Source of the DNA: Bacteroidales bacterium
GTDB taxonomy: Bacteria; Bacteroidota; Bacteroidia; Bacteroidales; UBA10428
Direction of reading: 5' to 3'
Length of the DNA stretch: 64,000 bases
Assembly: GCA_035299085.1 (NCBI GenBank)
Contig: DATGXG010000033.1
Span: 1 to 64,000 of the forward strand
The number at the start of each line of letters is the position of its first letter. Within the stretch, counting starts at the first letter, position 1. The notes under the pieces were generated by a model, which saw only the letters and a program-made list of their open reading frames with translations, searched no databases and was not told the origin of the DNA. The position numbers and the translations under genes are program-made. This document shows, one piece after another, positions 1 through 8,060 of the stretch.

Positions 1-145
1 ACATCTTCCGTGCCAAAGTGTATAAAACACAGAAAAACAGAACAATACAATCATTTTCGCCTAATTGTGCTTCACTTCAAAACTGTTTCAGATAGATTCA
101 CTTGATGTACGATTTCGGACAACCGTTCAGCATCCAACCAACCAG

Positions 146-289
146 CACCCCACCCCTGCCCCTCCCCTAAAAGGGAGGGGAGATACATTTCTGGAATTGG
201 CGGGTTAAAATAGATTCAGGTTTCTTCTACCCCATAATTCCACGAATCTGACGCCCCCTCCCTTTTAGGGGAGGGGCAGGGGTGGGGTG
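146..289. repeat. Inverted repeat with perfect 35-bp arms
   Basis: The arm at 146-180 (begins CACCCCACCCCTG, ends AAAAGGGAGGGG) is the exact reverse complement of 255-289. A 74-base spacer separates them. Each arm also holds its own short palindrome around CCCCT..AGGGG. The element lies downstream of the helicase, where it could form a large cruciform or an RNA hairpin. Its function is unknown. Confidence 0.85.
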
Positions 290-295
290 ATCATC

Positions 296-379
296 CGTTT
301 ACTACAAAGATGTCGCCACTCCGTGGCTGGAGGTAAATATGGTCATCGTTTACTACAAAGATGTCGCCACTCCGTGGCT
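296..379. repeat. Two direct copies of a 33-bp unit
   Basis: CGTTTACTACAAAGATGTCG and the 13 bases after it occur at 296-328 and again at 347-379, a period of 51 bp. The unit ends in the small palindrome GCCACTCCGTGGC. The second copy ends 7 bp before the helicase stop codon, so the array sits at the 3' end of that gene. Confidence 0.8.
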
Positions 380-386
380 AAACTCG

Positions 387-2903
387 TTACTCCTGACTCT
401 CCTCTCTCTTCTCTCCTCTCATTCTTCTCAGGTGGCTTGCCACAAATCTCAGCTGGCCCCAGGTTACTTCATCGCCAAAAACTTCTTTTACAGGACCAAG
501 CTGCAGGGTATCACGGCGGGCGAATTCACCGGCTATGCGTTCATTCAGATCGGGATCCACAAGTTCATCGATTGAAAGATTTCCTGCTTCAACCAGTTCG
601 GCAAGGTGCCCTTCAATTGTGGTTACCGACATTTCCCTTAAAGTGGCTATGTCTGAAATGGTATTACCGCTTTTATACAATTCAAAGGTCACCTCCCTTG
701 TCGGTTTTTTTTCAGGCTTCTTTTCTTTTTTCCTGTCAACGGGAATTTCTTTCGGCACCCACACTTTAGGTTCTATATGCTTTTGCTCGCAATAATTCCG
801 GATGATTGTAATAATATCTTCACCGAACTGATCGATTTTCCTTTTTCCTAAACCTTTTATCCGGCTTAATTCATCAATTGTATGCGGCATAACAGTAGTA
901 AGTGTGGCAATTGTTTTTGACGGCAGGATCATGTAAACCGGTAAACTGCTTTCTGCAGCCCTGGCATCTCTCCATTTCCTGATCCTGTTATAAAGTGCAG
1001 GATTCTCTTCAGCACCCGACGTATCGGAAATGCTCACAAACACCTTTGGCGGTTTGACCTTAGGTTCCGGAATGCTAAGGGTTGCTTTGGCCTTGGTTTC
1101 AAGATACGCTGAGATGGTAAAACCTTTAAGACACTTTTCAAGGCATGCCAGTTTTATGGAGGCTTCCTGGATTATTTTTCCATGTGCATCGGTCAGCGAT
1201 TTCCTTACCGTCTTATTATCCGTTTCCAACCGCAAATCCTTGATCTCGGCAACGACTGAACTTAGTTTTTCTGAAAAGTATCCGCAGGCTTTGGAAATTC
1301 GTTCCTGCAGTTCCCGGTTAGCTGAAAGATCCGGGTTCCCTGATAACAAGCGACTAGTCTGCCGGCTGAATTTTTCAGAAACTTCAGACAGGTCAGTTTT
1401 AATCTGCGATATAATTTTTGTTGTAACCTGGGACGGCTGACCTACAAGGCTTTCAGCATGCTCATTGATGATCTTCTGGATATAATAAACCCCTCTTAAA
1501 ACAGGAGTAAAATCAAACAGGTCTGCCAGCAGCATATTCTGGTACGTCCATTTTGATTGCGTGAGGATTCTTTCGTCCGGACTGTTCCTTGCGGCTTCTT
1601 TTACAAACCCTTTCACTGCCGGATCACTTATAATTCCGCTTTTTACAACCGGCGTACTCAGTACCAGGCCTTCAAGTGTCCGGCACCGGCTTAGTGCCAC
1701 ATAAACCTGGCCGTGAGCAAAAGCGGATTTTGCATCAATAATTGCCCTGTCGAATGTCAATCCCTGGCTTTTATGAATTGTAATGGCCCAGGCCAGCTTT
1801 AGGGGATATTGTGTGAACTTGCCAATCACAGTTTCCTGAATTTCCTTGGTATCCTCGTTAAGCGAGTATTTCATATTCTGCCATTCCGCCTTCTCGACAG
1901 CAATTGTGTTTTCTCCTTTGCATTTTACAAGAATCCGGTCATCATCGTATCCCTCAACCACACCAATCTTCCCGTTGAAGAACAGTTTATCCCTTGAAAT
2001 ATCATTTTTAACGAACATGACCTGGGCCCCCTTTTTCAGTACAAGTTCAGAAGCCGTAGGAAAGGCATATTCAGGAAATTCGGGTTCTATTTCCGCTTTA
2101 AATACAAGGGGTACCGAAGGAAGTTCATTAAGTTTTCGCTCGTTTATCGAGTCAGCCTGCGAATTATGAGTGGTGAGTGTAATATAACCGCTGCTGTCAT
2201 CAGGCCTGAAATCGGGCTTATACCGGCTGTTAAGGATTTGCAGGGCGGAACCGTCCAATTGATTATCCCTTACCTTGTTCAGCAAGTCGATAAAATGCTG
2301 GTCGTGCTGCCTGTAAATATGCTTTAATTCAATTGTAACGTAATTTGTACTTTTCAGTGCCAGGCTGCTGAAGAAAAAGGCCGTGTCGTAATACTGCCTC
2401 AGCAATTCCCATTCTTCCTGTTTGGCTACCGGTGCAAGCTGCTGGATATCACCGATCATCAATAACTGTACTCCGCCAAAAGGGGAATTTTTATCCCTGT
2501 ATCTTCTTAGAACCAAGTCAACTGCATCGAGCAAATCAGCCCGCACCATGCTGATTTCGTCAATAACTAGCAGGTCAAGACCCTTGATGATCCTTACTTT
2601 TTCACGGCTCATTTTGAAGGAGGACGATTCCTCAGGTGCCGGAGAAACAGGCTGATTCAGGTATTGCACAGGGACATGCGGATGAAATGGTAGCTGGAAA
2701 AAGGAATGGATTGTCACGCCGCCGGCATTGATTGCGGCAACACCGGTGGGCGCCAGAACAATCATGCGCTTTGGTGATTTCTTCCGGAGATTAATTAAAA
2801 ATGTAGTTTTTCCGGTTCCTGCTTTTCCTGTGAGAAAGATATTACGGTTTGTAAATTCAAGAAAATCAGAAGCCAGCCGGAGGTCGGGATTAACGGGTTC
2901 CAT
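387..2903 (-). CDS. Pif1-like helicase with C-terminal HRDC and HTH domains
   Basis: This is an ATP-dependent DNA helicase of the Pif1/RecD-like superfamily 1B, presumably cytoplasmic and acting on replication or repair intermediates. The Walker A motif GKAGTGKT is at residues 26-33, the Walker B DEISM at 115-119, and the late helicase motif WAITIHKSQGLTFD with YVALSRCR follows around 370-410, so the motor looks intact. After a coiled, charged linker there is an HRDC-like segment (RIRKWRDARAAESSLPVYMI, roughly 640-705) and a small helix-turn-helix (roughly 750-800) resembling the RecQ-associated HTH_40. The extra domains make it longer (838 aa) than minimal Pif1 proteins. It has no visible link to sugar use. 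It reads convergently into the repeats at 146-379. Family confidence is high; cellular role is inferred. Confidence 0.9.
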   Translation of the reverse strand: MEPVNPDLRLASDFLEFTNRNIFLTGKAGTGKTTFLINLRKKSPKRMIVLAPTGVAAINAGGVTIHSFFQLPFHPHVPVQYLNQPVSPAPEESSSFKMSREKVRIIKGLDLLVIDEISMVRADLLDAVDLVLRRYRDKNSPFGGVQLLMIGDIQQLAPVAKQEEWELLRQYYDTAFFFSSLALKSTNYVTIELKHIYRQHDQHFIDLLNKVRDNQLDGSALQILNSRYKPDFRPDDSSGYITLTTHNSQADSINERKLNELPSVPLVFKAEIEPEFPEYAFPTASELVLKKGAQVMFVKNDISRDKLFFNGKIGVVEGYDDDRILVKCKGENTIAVEKAEWQNMKYSLNEDTKEIQETVIGKFTQYPLKLAWAITIHKSQGLTFDRAIIDAKSAFAHGQVYVALSRCRTLEGLVLSTPVVKSGIISDPAVKGFVKEAARNSPDERILTQSKWTYQNMLLADLFDFTPVLRGVYYIQKIINEHAESLVGQPSQVTTKIISQIKTDLSEVSEKFSRQTSRLLSGNPDLSANRELQERISKACGYFSEKLSSVVAEIKDLRLETDNKTVRKSLTDAHGKIIQEASIKLACLEKCLKGFTISAYLETKAKATLSIPEPKVKPPKVFVSISDTSGAEENPALYNRIRKWRDARAAESSLPVYMILPSKTIATLTTVMPHTIDELSRIKGLGKRKIDQFGEDIITIIRNYCEQKHIEPKVWVPKEIPVDRKKEKKPEKKPTREVTFELYKSGNTISDIATLREMSVTTIEGHLAELVEAGNLSIDELVDPDLNERIAGEFARRDTLQLGPVKEVFGDEVTWGQLRFVASHLRRMRGEKREESQE

Positions 2904-2960
2904 TCTGCCTAAGGGTTTATATTCAAATATAATTCGAAATTTTAAAACAGAGAAATCGAT

Positions 2961-3830
2961 TTAACTAATTCTTTGCCTGAATGCTCCGGGTGTCATATTC
3001 ATCTTTTCTTTGAAAAGTTTTCCGAAATAAAATACCGAACAGAAGCCCAGGTTAAATGAGATTTCCTTGATGCTCAGATCGGTGTTGGCAAGAAGATAAG
3101 CCGCCTGTTTCATCCGAAGCGAAGTGTGGTATTGCATGGGCGACAGGCCCGTATAATTCTTGAATGCCTTGCGAAAAAGCGAATAGTTGATATTCAGGCC
3201 GGCTGCCAGCCGTTCTATATCAATATTTGAGGAAAGGTTATCCCGGATAACAAGGCATGCTTTCTGAATGGTCTTTTCAAGCTGATTATGATTGAAATCT
3301 TCATTTTTTTTAAGAGAAATGATCTGTCCCATAATATGAATCACAAGTCCTGAACAAATCTGGTGATATCCCGGTCGCTCGGATTTTACATGGTTGAATA
3401 TCTCCTGGAAAATATTGATCACATTTTCATGAAAACCAATGTGTATAACCGATACTTCTCCCAGCAATGAGGCATTTATCATCGTTTCGGCAACAGGACC
3501 GCTAAAGCCAATGTAATGTTCAGTCCAGCCCGTCTCCTTTTGTGGTTTGTAGCGATGCCACTCATCGGGTTTAAGAAGGATTACAGATCCTTCCCTCACA
3601 GGAATGGCTCCGTCGCGGGATTCAAAAATGCCTTCTCCCTGTGTGATGTAATTGAGCTGGTATTCGTACAACACCCGTCCTTTTGACCAGTTGAAATGAT
3701 ATCCTGCAGGGTGGCCTGAGGGAGGATAGTTGCTTTGGGGATCCACCCTGGCAGAACCGGCCACTGTAAGATAGATTCCCCATTTCTGGTCATCGGGATT
3801 ATGAGTCAGGTATTTAAAATTGCCTGTCAT
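2961..3830 (-). CDS. AraC-family regulator, probable L-rhamnose activator (RhaR-like)
   Basis: This is a 289-aa transcription factor. Residues about 1-150 form a cupin-like sensory domain (YQLNYITQGEGIFES, ILLKPDEWHRYKP), and about 190-289 form the double helix-turn-helix of the AraC family (IDIERLAAGLNINYSLFRKA; STDLSIKEISFNLGFCSVF-type second helix; MTPGAFRQ end). It is transcribed divergently from the rhaT-rhaA operon, and the only shared intergenic region holds a 21-bp-period direct repeat next to the rhaT -33 box, the usual site type for AraC-family activators. In Bacteroides, rhamnose genes are controlled by an AraC-type RhaR, which supports the same role. Ligand and target are inferred from position, not from sequence identity. 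Confidence 0.85.
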   Translation of the reverse strand: MTGNFKYLTHNPDDQKWGIYLTVAGSARVDPQSNYPPSGHPAGYHFNWSKGRVLYEYQLNYITQGEGIFESRDGAIPVREGSVILLKPDEWHRYKPQKETGWTEHYIGFSGPVAETMINASLLGEVSVIHIGFHENVINIFQEIFNHVKSERPGYHQICSGLVIHIMGQIISLKKNEDFNHNQLEKTIQKACLVIRDNLSSNIDIERLAAGLNINYSLFRKAFKNYTGLSPMQYHTSLRMKQAAYLLANTDLSIKEISFNLGFCSVFYFGKLFKEKMNMTPGAFRQRIS

Positions 3831-3835
3831 GTGTC

Positions 3836-3902
3836 ATGCCATTTTGTATAAAGAATATGCCATATTATATATTGAAATAGCAAGGAATGAGTGATATATT
3901 TG
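3836..3902 (+). promoter_or_regulatory. rhaT promoter with AraC-type direct-repeat operator
   Basis: Two direct half-sites, ATGCCATTTTGTATA (3836-3850) and ATGCCATATTATATA (3857-3871), match at 13 of 15 positions and start 21 bp apart. The second runs into a -33-like ATTG (3871-3874). Twenty bases later comes TATATTTG (3895-3902), a perfect match to the Bacteroidota -7 consensus TAnnTTTG. The same arrangement with identical spacings occurs upstream of the GH106 gene at 17449. The -7 position also shows that translation of rhaT cannot start at the ATG at 3887. Confidence 0.7.
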
Positions 3903-3940
3903 GGATGACCCGGAGCCAATTTACTAATATTTTTCATATT

Positions 3941-4966
3941 ATGAATTCCATATTGAGCATTCTTCTGATGGCCATTGGCAGCATATGTGCTGCCAGTTTT
4001 TATGTTCCCATTAAAAAGATCCGGGGATGGTCATGGGAATCCTACTGGCTTGTACAGGGCCTTTTCTCATGGCTTATAGTGCCAGTGCTTTTCGCCTGGT
4101 TAACTGTTCCTTCGGGCACACTGGGACAAATAGTTATATCAGTACCCGCATCGGCAAAAGGAATGGCTGTTTTTTACGGTGCATTGTGGGGCATCGGCGG
4201 GCTCACTTTCGGGTTGAGCATGCGGTACCTGGGCGTAGCGCTGGGACAGTCGATTGCCCTTGGTTTGTGTGCAGGTATCGGCACCCTGGTTCCCCCGCTG
4301 ATTGCCGGTCAGAATTTGCTGAACGACCGGTCGGGTATCCTGATGCTGGCTGGTGTGGCCGTGAGTATTGCAGGCATTGCCGTTATTGGTTATGCGGCTG
4401 CTTTAAAGAACCGGAATTTGTCAGAGGAACAGAGAAAAGCTGCTGTAAAGGAATTCGCCTTGAAAAAGGGAATCCTCATAGCCATCCTGGCCGGTGTGAT
4501 GAGTGCGTGTTTCAATTTCGGACTCACTGCCGGTGATCCCCTGAAACAGGCCGCCATTCAGGCTGGTGCAAATCCTTTGTTTGCCAAGAACCCCGTGATT
4601 ATGTTTGTAACCTTCGGCGGACTTCTTACCAATCTGGTGTATTGTGTGTTCCTGAATATTAAAAACAGAACAGGCCGCGATTATTTTTCAGTTTCCGGTC
4701 CGGTCCTTCTCAACAATATTGTGTTTGCCCTAATCGGCGGCACTTTGTGGTATTTACAGTTCTTTTTCATGGGCATGGGTGAAAGCAAGCTTCCTGCCAC
4801 TATGGTAGCCTTTGCCTGGAGTATCCTGATGTCGATGAATATCGCTTTCAGCAATATCTGGGGCATCATCCTTAAAGAATGGAAGGGTGCAGGAATTAAG
4901 ACGATTGTCGTTCTGATTGCAGGAATATTGATATTGATTGCATCTACCTTTGTGATTAAGATTTGA
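3941..4966 (+). CDS. rhaT: L-rhamnose/proton symporter RhaT
   Basis: This inner-membrane transporter brings L-rhamnose into the cell with a proton. The protein is 341 aa, close to the roughly 344 aa of enterobacterial RhaT, with about ten hydrophobic membrane segments. The N-terminal stretch ASFYVPIKKIRGWSWESYW parallels the conserved RhaT start (FYAPFKKVKKWSWE). I chose the ATG at 3941 because the in-frame ATG at 3887 precedes the -7 promoter box at 3895-3902 and would add 18 residues not found in the family. It is the first gene of the rhamnose run, followed by rhaA after 96 bp. Expression is likely rhamnose-induced through the divergent AraC-family regulator. Confidence 0.93.
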   Translation: MNSILSILLMAIGSICAASFYVPIKKIRGWSWESYWLVQGLFSWLIVPVLFAWLTVPSGTLGQIVISVPASAKGMAVFYGALWGIGGLTFGLSMRYLGVALGQSIALGLCAGIGTLVPPLIAGQNLLNDRSGILMLAGVAVSIAGIAVIGYAAALKNRNLSEEQRKAAVKEFALKKGILIAILAGVMSACFNFGLTAGDPLKQAAIQAGANPLFAKNPVIMFVTFGGLLTNLVYCVFLNIKNRTGRDYFSVSGPVLLNNIVFALIGGTLWYLQFFFMGMGESKLPATMVAFAWSILMSMNIAFSNIWGIILKEWKGAGIKTIVVLIAGILILIASTFVIKI

Positions 4967-5062
4967 TGCTGGATATAGTCCCTAAGGTCCCTATAGTCTC
5001 TATCGTCACTAACAGAAACACTGAACAAGGAACACCGAATAATGATTTAAGAAGACCAAAAT

Positions 5063-6328
5063 ATGAAAAAACAAACCATTGAACAAGCCTACAGTCATGC
5101 CAAAGACCAATATGCTGAGCTGGGCATCAACACCGATGAGGCACTTAAAAAACTGGATGATATAAAGATCAGCCTTCACTGTTGGCAGACCGATGATGTG
5201 GGGGGATTTGAAACTCCTGACGCCGTTTTGGGCGGAGGCGGGATCCAGGCTACCGGCAACTATCCCGGAAAGGCCAGGACAATTTCCCAATTGCAGCAGG
5301 ACATTGAGAAAGCGATGAGCCTGTTACCGGGTAAACAACGGTTGAACCTGCATGCGATCTACGGGGATTTCGGAGGACAGAGAGTAGACAGGGACCAGAT
5401 CGAGGTAAAACATTTTCAGGGTTGGATCGACTGGGCAAAGAAACATACGGCGGGACTTGATTTCAATCCCACCTGTTTTTCGCACCCTTATGCCAATGAT
5501 GGTTTTACCTTATCCAGTAAGAATGAGAAATACAGGAAGTTCTGGATTGAGCATGTGAAGCGTACACGGCAGATTGCCGCAGAAATGGGCAAACAACTTG
5601 GCACACCCGCTGTAAATAATATATGGATACCTGACGGCTCAAAGGATACCCCCGTGGACCGATATACCCATAGGGCATTGCTGAAGGATTCCCTCGATGA
5701 GATTTTTAAGACGGGGTATTCAAAACAATACCTTAAAGATGCCATCGAAAGTAAATTATTCGGCATTGGTTCTGAATCGATGGTTGTTGGTTCCGCTGAG
5801 TTTTACCTCGGATATGCCATCAAAAACAATAAGCTGATTTGTCTTGACAATGGCCATTATCATCCAACCGAGCAGGTGGGGGATAAGATATCATCTGTTC
5901 TTTTGTACATCGATGAATTGCTGCTTCATGTAACTCGCGGTGTGCGGTGGGACAGCGATCATGTGGTGATATACAACGATGAGATCCAGCTGATAGCCAA
6001 TGAAATTGTTCGTTGCAAAGCCCTGAATCGTGTTAATATCGGGTTGGATTACTTCGATGCCAGTCTGAACCGCATTGGCGCCTACGTGGTGGGGACCCGC
6101 TCGGCACAACTGGCATTCCTCAACGCGTTGCTTGAACCATTTGAAATGCTCAGGAAATATGAAGAGGCCGGGCAGAATTTCGAACGCCTTGCCCTCCTTG
6201 AGATCATGAAAACCAAGCCCCTTGGTGCAGTTTACGATTACTACTGCCTCACCAGCAATGTTCCCGTGGCACAGGATTATATTGGTGAAATTCAGAAGTA
6301 TGAGAGGGAGGAATTGAGTAAGAGGTGA
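5063..6328 (+). CDS. rhaA: L-rhamnose isomerase
   Basis: This cytoplasmic enzyme converts L-rhamnose to L-rhamnulose, the first step of the phosphorylative rhamnose pathway. At 421 aa it has the usual length of RhaA (about 419 aa in E. coli). Recognisable segments are the opening SLHCWQTDDVGGFE, LNLHAIYGDFGG, DFNPTCFSHPYANDGFTLS and the metal-site region LDNGHYHPTE (D262, H265, H267), followed by DSDHVV. All are consistent with an active TIM-barrel metal-dependent isomerase. It follows rhaT and precedes the sugar kinase, the same functional order as in Bacteroides rhamnose operons. Confidence 0.96.
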   Translation: MKKQTIEQAYSHAKDQYAELGINTDEALKKLDDIKISLHCWQTDDVGGFETPDAVLGGGGIQATGNYPGKARTISQLQQDIEKAMSLLPGKQRLNLHAIYGDFGGQRVDRDQIEVKHFQGWIDWAKKHTAGLDFNPTCFSHPYANDGFTLSSKNEKYRKFWIEHVKRTRQIAAEMGKQLGTPAVNNIWIPDGSKDTPVDRYTHRALLKDSLDEIFKTGYSKQYLKDAIESKLFGIGSESMVVGSAEFYLGYAIKNNKLICLDNGHYHPTEQVGDKISSVLLYIDELLLHVTRGVRWDSDHVVIYNDEIQLIANEIVRCKALNRVNIGLDYFDASLNRIGAYVVGTRSAQLAFLNALLEPFEMLRKYEEAGQNFERLALLEIMKTKPLGAVYDYYCLTSNVPVAQDYIGEIQKYEREELSKR

Positions 6329-6344
6329 TGAATGCAAAAAGCTC

Positions 6345-6524
6345 GTCATTGCGAGGAGCTTGCGAAGCTTGCGACGAAGCAATCTGCAAGCACAGGCAAA
6401 ACGATGATAGAACCACATCTGTTCCGAAAAACTGTCTTGGTAAGGCCTTTCTGGTTCGGGCAGATTGCTTCGTCGCATATACATCTTGCTATAATCAATT
6501 ATGCCTTACGCTCCTCGCAATGAC
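6345..6524. repeat. Complete long intergenic inverted repeat, GTCATTGCGAGGAGC family
   Basis: The left end GTCATTGCGAGGAGC (6345-6359) is the exact reverse complement of the right end (6510-6524). Inside, GACGAAGCAATCTGC and the reversed GCAGATTGCTTCGTC form a second pair of arms. This is the only full two-ended copy in the window and defines the element; shorter copies occur in at least seven other gaps. It separates rhaA from the kinase. Short open frames within it are repeat-derived. Confidence 0.8.
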
Positions 6525-6551
6525 AGCTTTTCCTAACAGACTAACAGCCTA

Positions 6552-7898
6552 ATGATCGCCATATTCGACATCGGCAAAACAAACAAAAAGCTTCTGCTTT
6601 TTGATGAGTCATTGAAACTTGTTTTGCAGGAAGAGCAGAAATTTCCTGAAACAAGGGATGAGGACGGGTTTGAATGCGATGATATCCGGTTGCTTGAAAC
6701 ATGGATGAAACAAAGCATTGAAAAGCTCATTAACAAAGGAGAATTCAAGATTAAAGCCCTTAATTTTTCAACCTATGGAGCCAGCCTGATGCACCTGGAT
6801 GGTAATGGGAAGCCACTCACGCCGGTCTACAATTACCTGAAGCCAATGCCTGATGATGTACTCAATGGTTTTTATGAGAAATACGACGGAGTTGAAGAAT
6901 TCAGCAGGAAAACAGCTTCCCCCGCACTGGGTATGCTGAATTCAGGCCTCCAAATCCTTTGGATTAAGAAAAAACGACCGGATATATTCAGAAGAATTCA
7001 TTGCAGTCTCCATTTTCCGCAATACGTTAGTTATCTGTTTACCGGCAAAACCTCCTCGGAATACACTTCAATCGGATGCCATACTGCTATGTGGGATTTT
7101 GATTCAAACCAATATCACCGATGGCTTGCTGATGAAGGGATACGTGTTCCTGATCCGCTTGCCAATGATACGTTTTATCCGGTTGAATTCAACACTTGCC
7201 GGTCAAGCACTGGTATCGGCATACACGACAGTTCATCATCGCTGGTTCCTTACCTGAAAGCCATAAATGAACCCTTCATTCTGATCTCTACGGGCACCTG
7301 GTGTATTTTCATGAACCCTTTTAACCAGAAACCATTAACCGGGGAGCAACTGAGGAAAGATTCCCTTTGTTACATGAGCATTCATCAAAAGCAGGTAAAG
7401 TCATCACGGCTTTTCCTCGGGCACATTCATGATGTAAATGTGGAAAGACTGAATAAACATTTCGGTACTCATGAGAACTTTTACAAATCAGTAAAAACAA
7501 GTGAATTAAAGGTGTCGCGACTTTTGAATAAAAAAGAACGGTATTTTTTCCATAAAGGGGTTCCGGCTGACTATATAGACATTGCACCGCTCACGGGTTT
7601 TCTTACCTTTGACGACGCATACCATCAGTTGATGGCGGACCTGGTGGACCTGGCCATGGAATCGTTACATCTGGTAATTCCTTCCGATGATCAGCCCAAA
7701 AAGGTATTTATTACGGGTGGATTTGCAAGGAATGAATTGTTTACAAGGCTTGTAGCAGGCCGGTTGCCGGGTAAAAAGGTATTTACGTCAGAAGTGGATA
7801 ATGCCACAGCGCTGGGTGCAGCGATAATTATGTATAAAGCTGCATTTGATAAAGAACTGCCGGAGATTGATCTGGGATTGAAAGAAATAGTCTGTTAG
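6552..7898 (+). CDS. FGGY-family sugar kinase, probable L-rhamnulokinase
   Basis: This kinase most likely phosphorylates L-rhamnulose to L-rhamnulose 1-phosphate in the cytoplasm. The N-terminus IAIFDIGKTNKK is the ATP-binding phosphate-1 region of the FGGY/actin-like fold. CHTAMWDFD and HRWLADEGI are typical FGGY kinase segments, and the C-terminal ITGGFARNE..DNATALGAA is the conserved adenosine-site region. At 448 aa it is shorter than classical RhaB (about 489 aa) and diverges from it, so substrate assignment rests on its position between rhaA and the aldolase. Its last codons and stop lie inside a repeat of AGTCTGTTAG words (7889-7913), so the C-terminus may have been rewritten by the repeat. 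A related word, CTAACAGACTAACAG, also precedes its start codon. Confidence 0.82.
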   Translation: MIAIFDIGKTNKKLLLFDESLKLVLQEEQKFPETRDEDGFECDDIRLLETWMKQSIEKLINKGEFKIKALNFSTYGASLMHLDGNGKPLTPVYNYLKPMPDDVLNGFYEKYDGVEEFSRKTASPALGMLNSGLQILWIKKKRPDIFRRIHCSLHFPQYVSYLFTGKTSSEYTSIGCHTAMWDFDSNQYHRWLADEGIRVPDPLANDTFYPVEFNTCRSSTGIGIHDSSSSLVPYLKAINEPFILISTGTWCIFMNPFNQKPLTGEQLRKDSLCYMSIHQKQVKSSRLFLGHIHDVNVERLNKHFGTHENFYKSVKTSELKVSRLLNKKERYFFHKGVPADYIDIAPLTGFLTFDDAYHQLMADLVDLAMESLHLVIPSDDQPKKVFITGGFARNELFTRLVAGRLPGKKVFTSEVDNATALGAAIIMYKAAFDKELPEIDLGLKEIVC

Positions 7899-8055
7899 TC
7901 TGTAGTCTGTTAGTCTGTTAGAGGAGGAGACAGGGAGACAGGGAGATTGGGAGAGTGCGAGACAATGGGTGGTTTCCATAGGTCCCATAGGTCCCATAGG
8001 TCCCCGACCAACAGACCAACAGACTACAGACTAACAGACTACAGACTAACAGACT
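7889..8055. repeat. Inverted repeat with 25-bp arms made of AGTCTGTT words
   Basis: The segment 7889-7913 (AGTCTGTTAGTCTG...) is the exact reverse complement of 8031-8055. Between the arms are purine-rich stretches and a short tandem GGTCCCATA unit (from about 7981). The left arm contains the kinase stop codon and the right arm ends 5 bp before the aldolase start codon, so the whole spacer of this operon is one palindromic element. Confidence 0.8.
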
Positions 8056-8060
8056 AAGAA

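Larger units (their letters stand above)
1..386. other. Intergenic region with repeats, no gene seen
   Basis: No convincing gene is seen. The first 120 bases are AT-rich and featureless. The rest holds a 35-bp-arm inverted repeat (146-289) and a 33-bp direct repeat (296-379). The short open frames that cross this stretch are made of repeat sequence and are not called as genes. The far end abuts the stop codon of the helicase at 387. Confidence 0.6.

Noticed and set aside
3887..3940. Upstream start codon for rhaT at 3887
   Set aside because: The -7 box TATATTTG lies at 3895-3902, inside this extension, and the extra 18 residues do not fit the RhaT family start.
6325..6552. Short open frames between rhaA and the kinase
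   Set aside because: They are translations of the dispersed inverted repeat at 6345-6524 and have no protein-like features.
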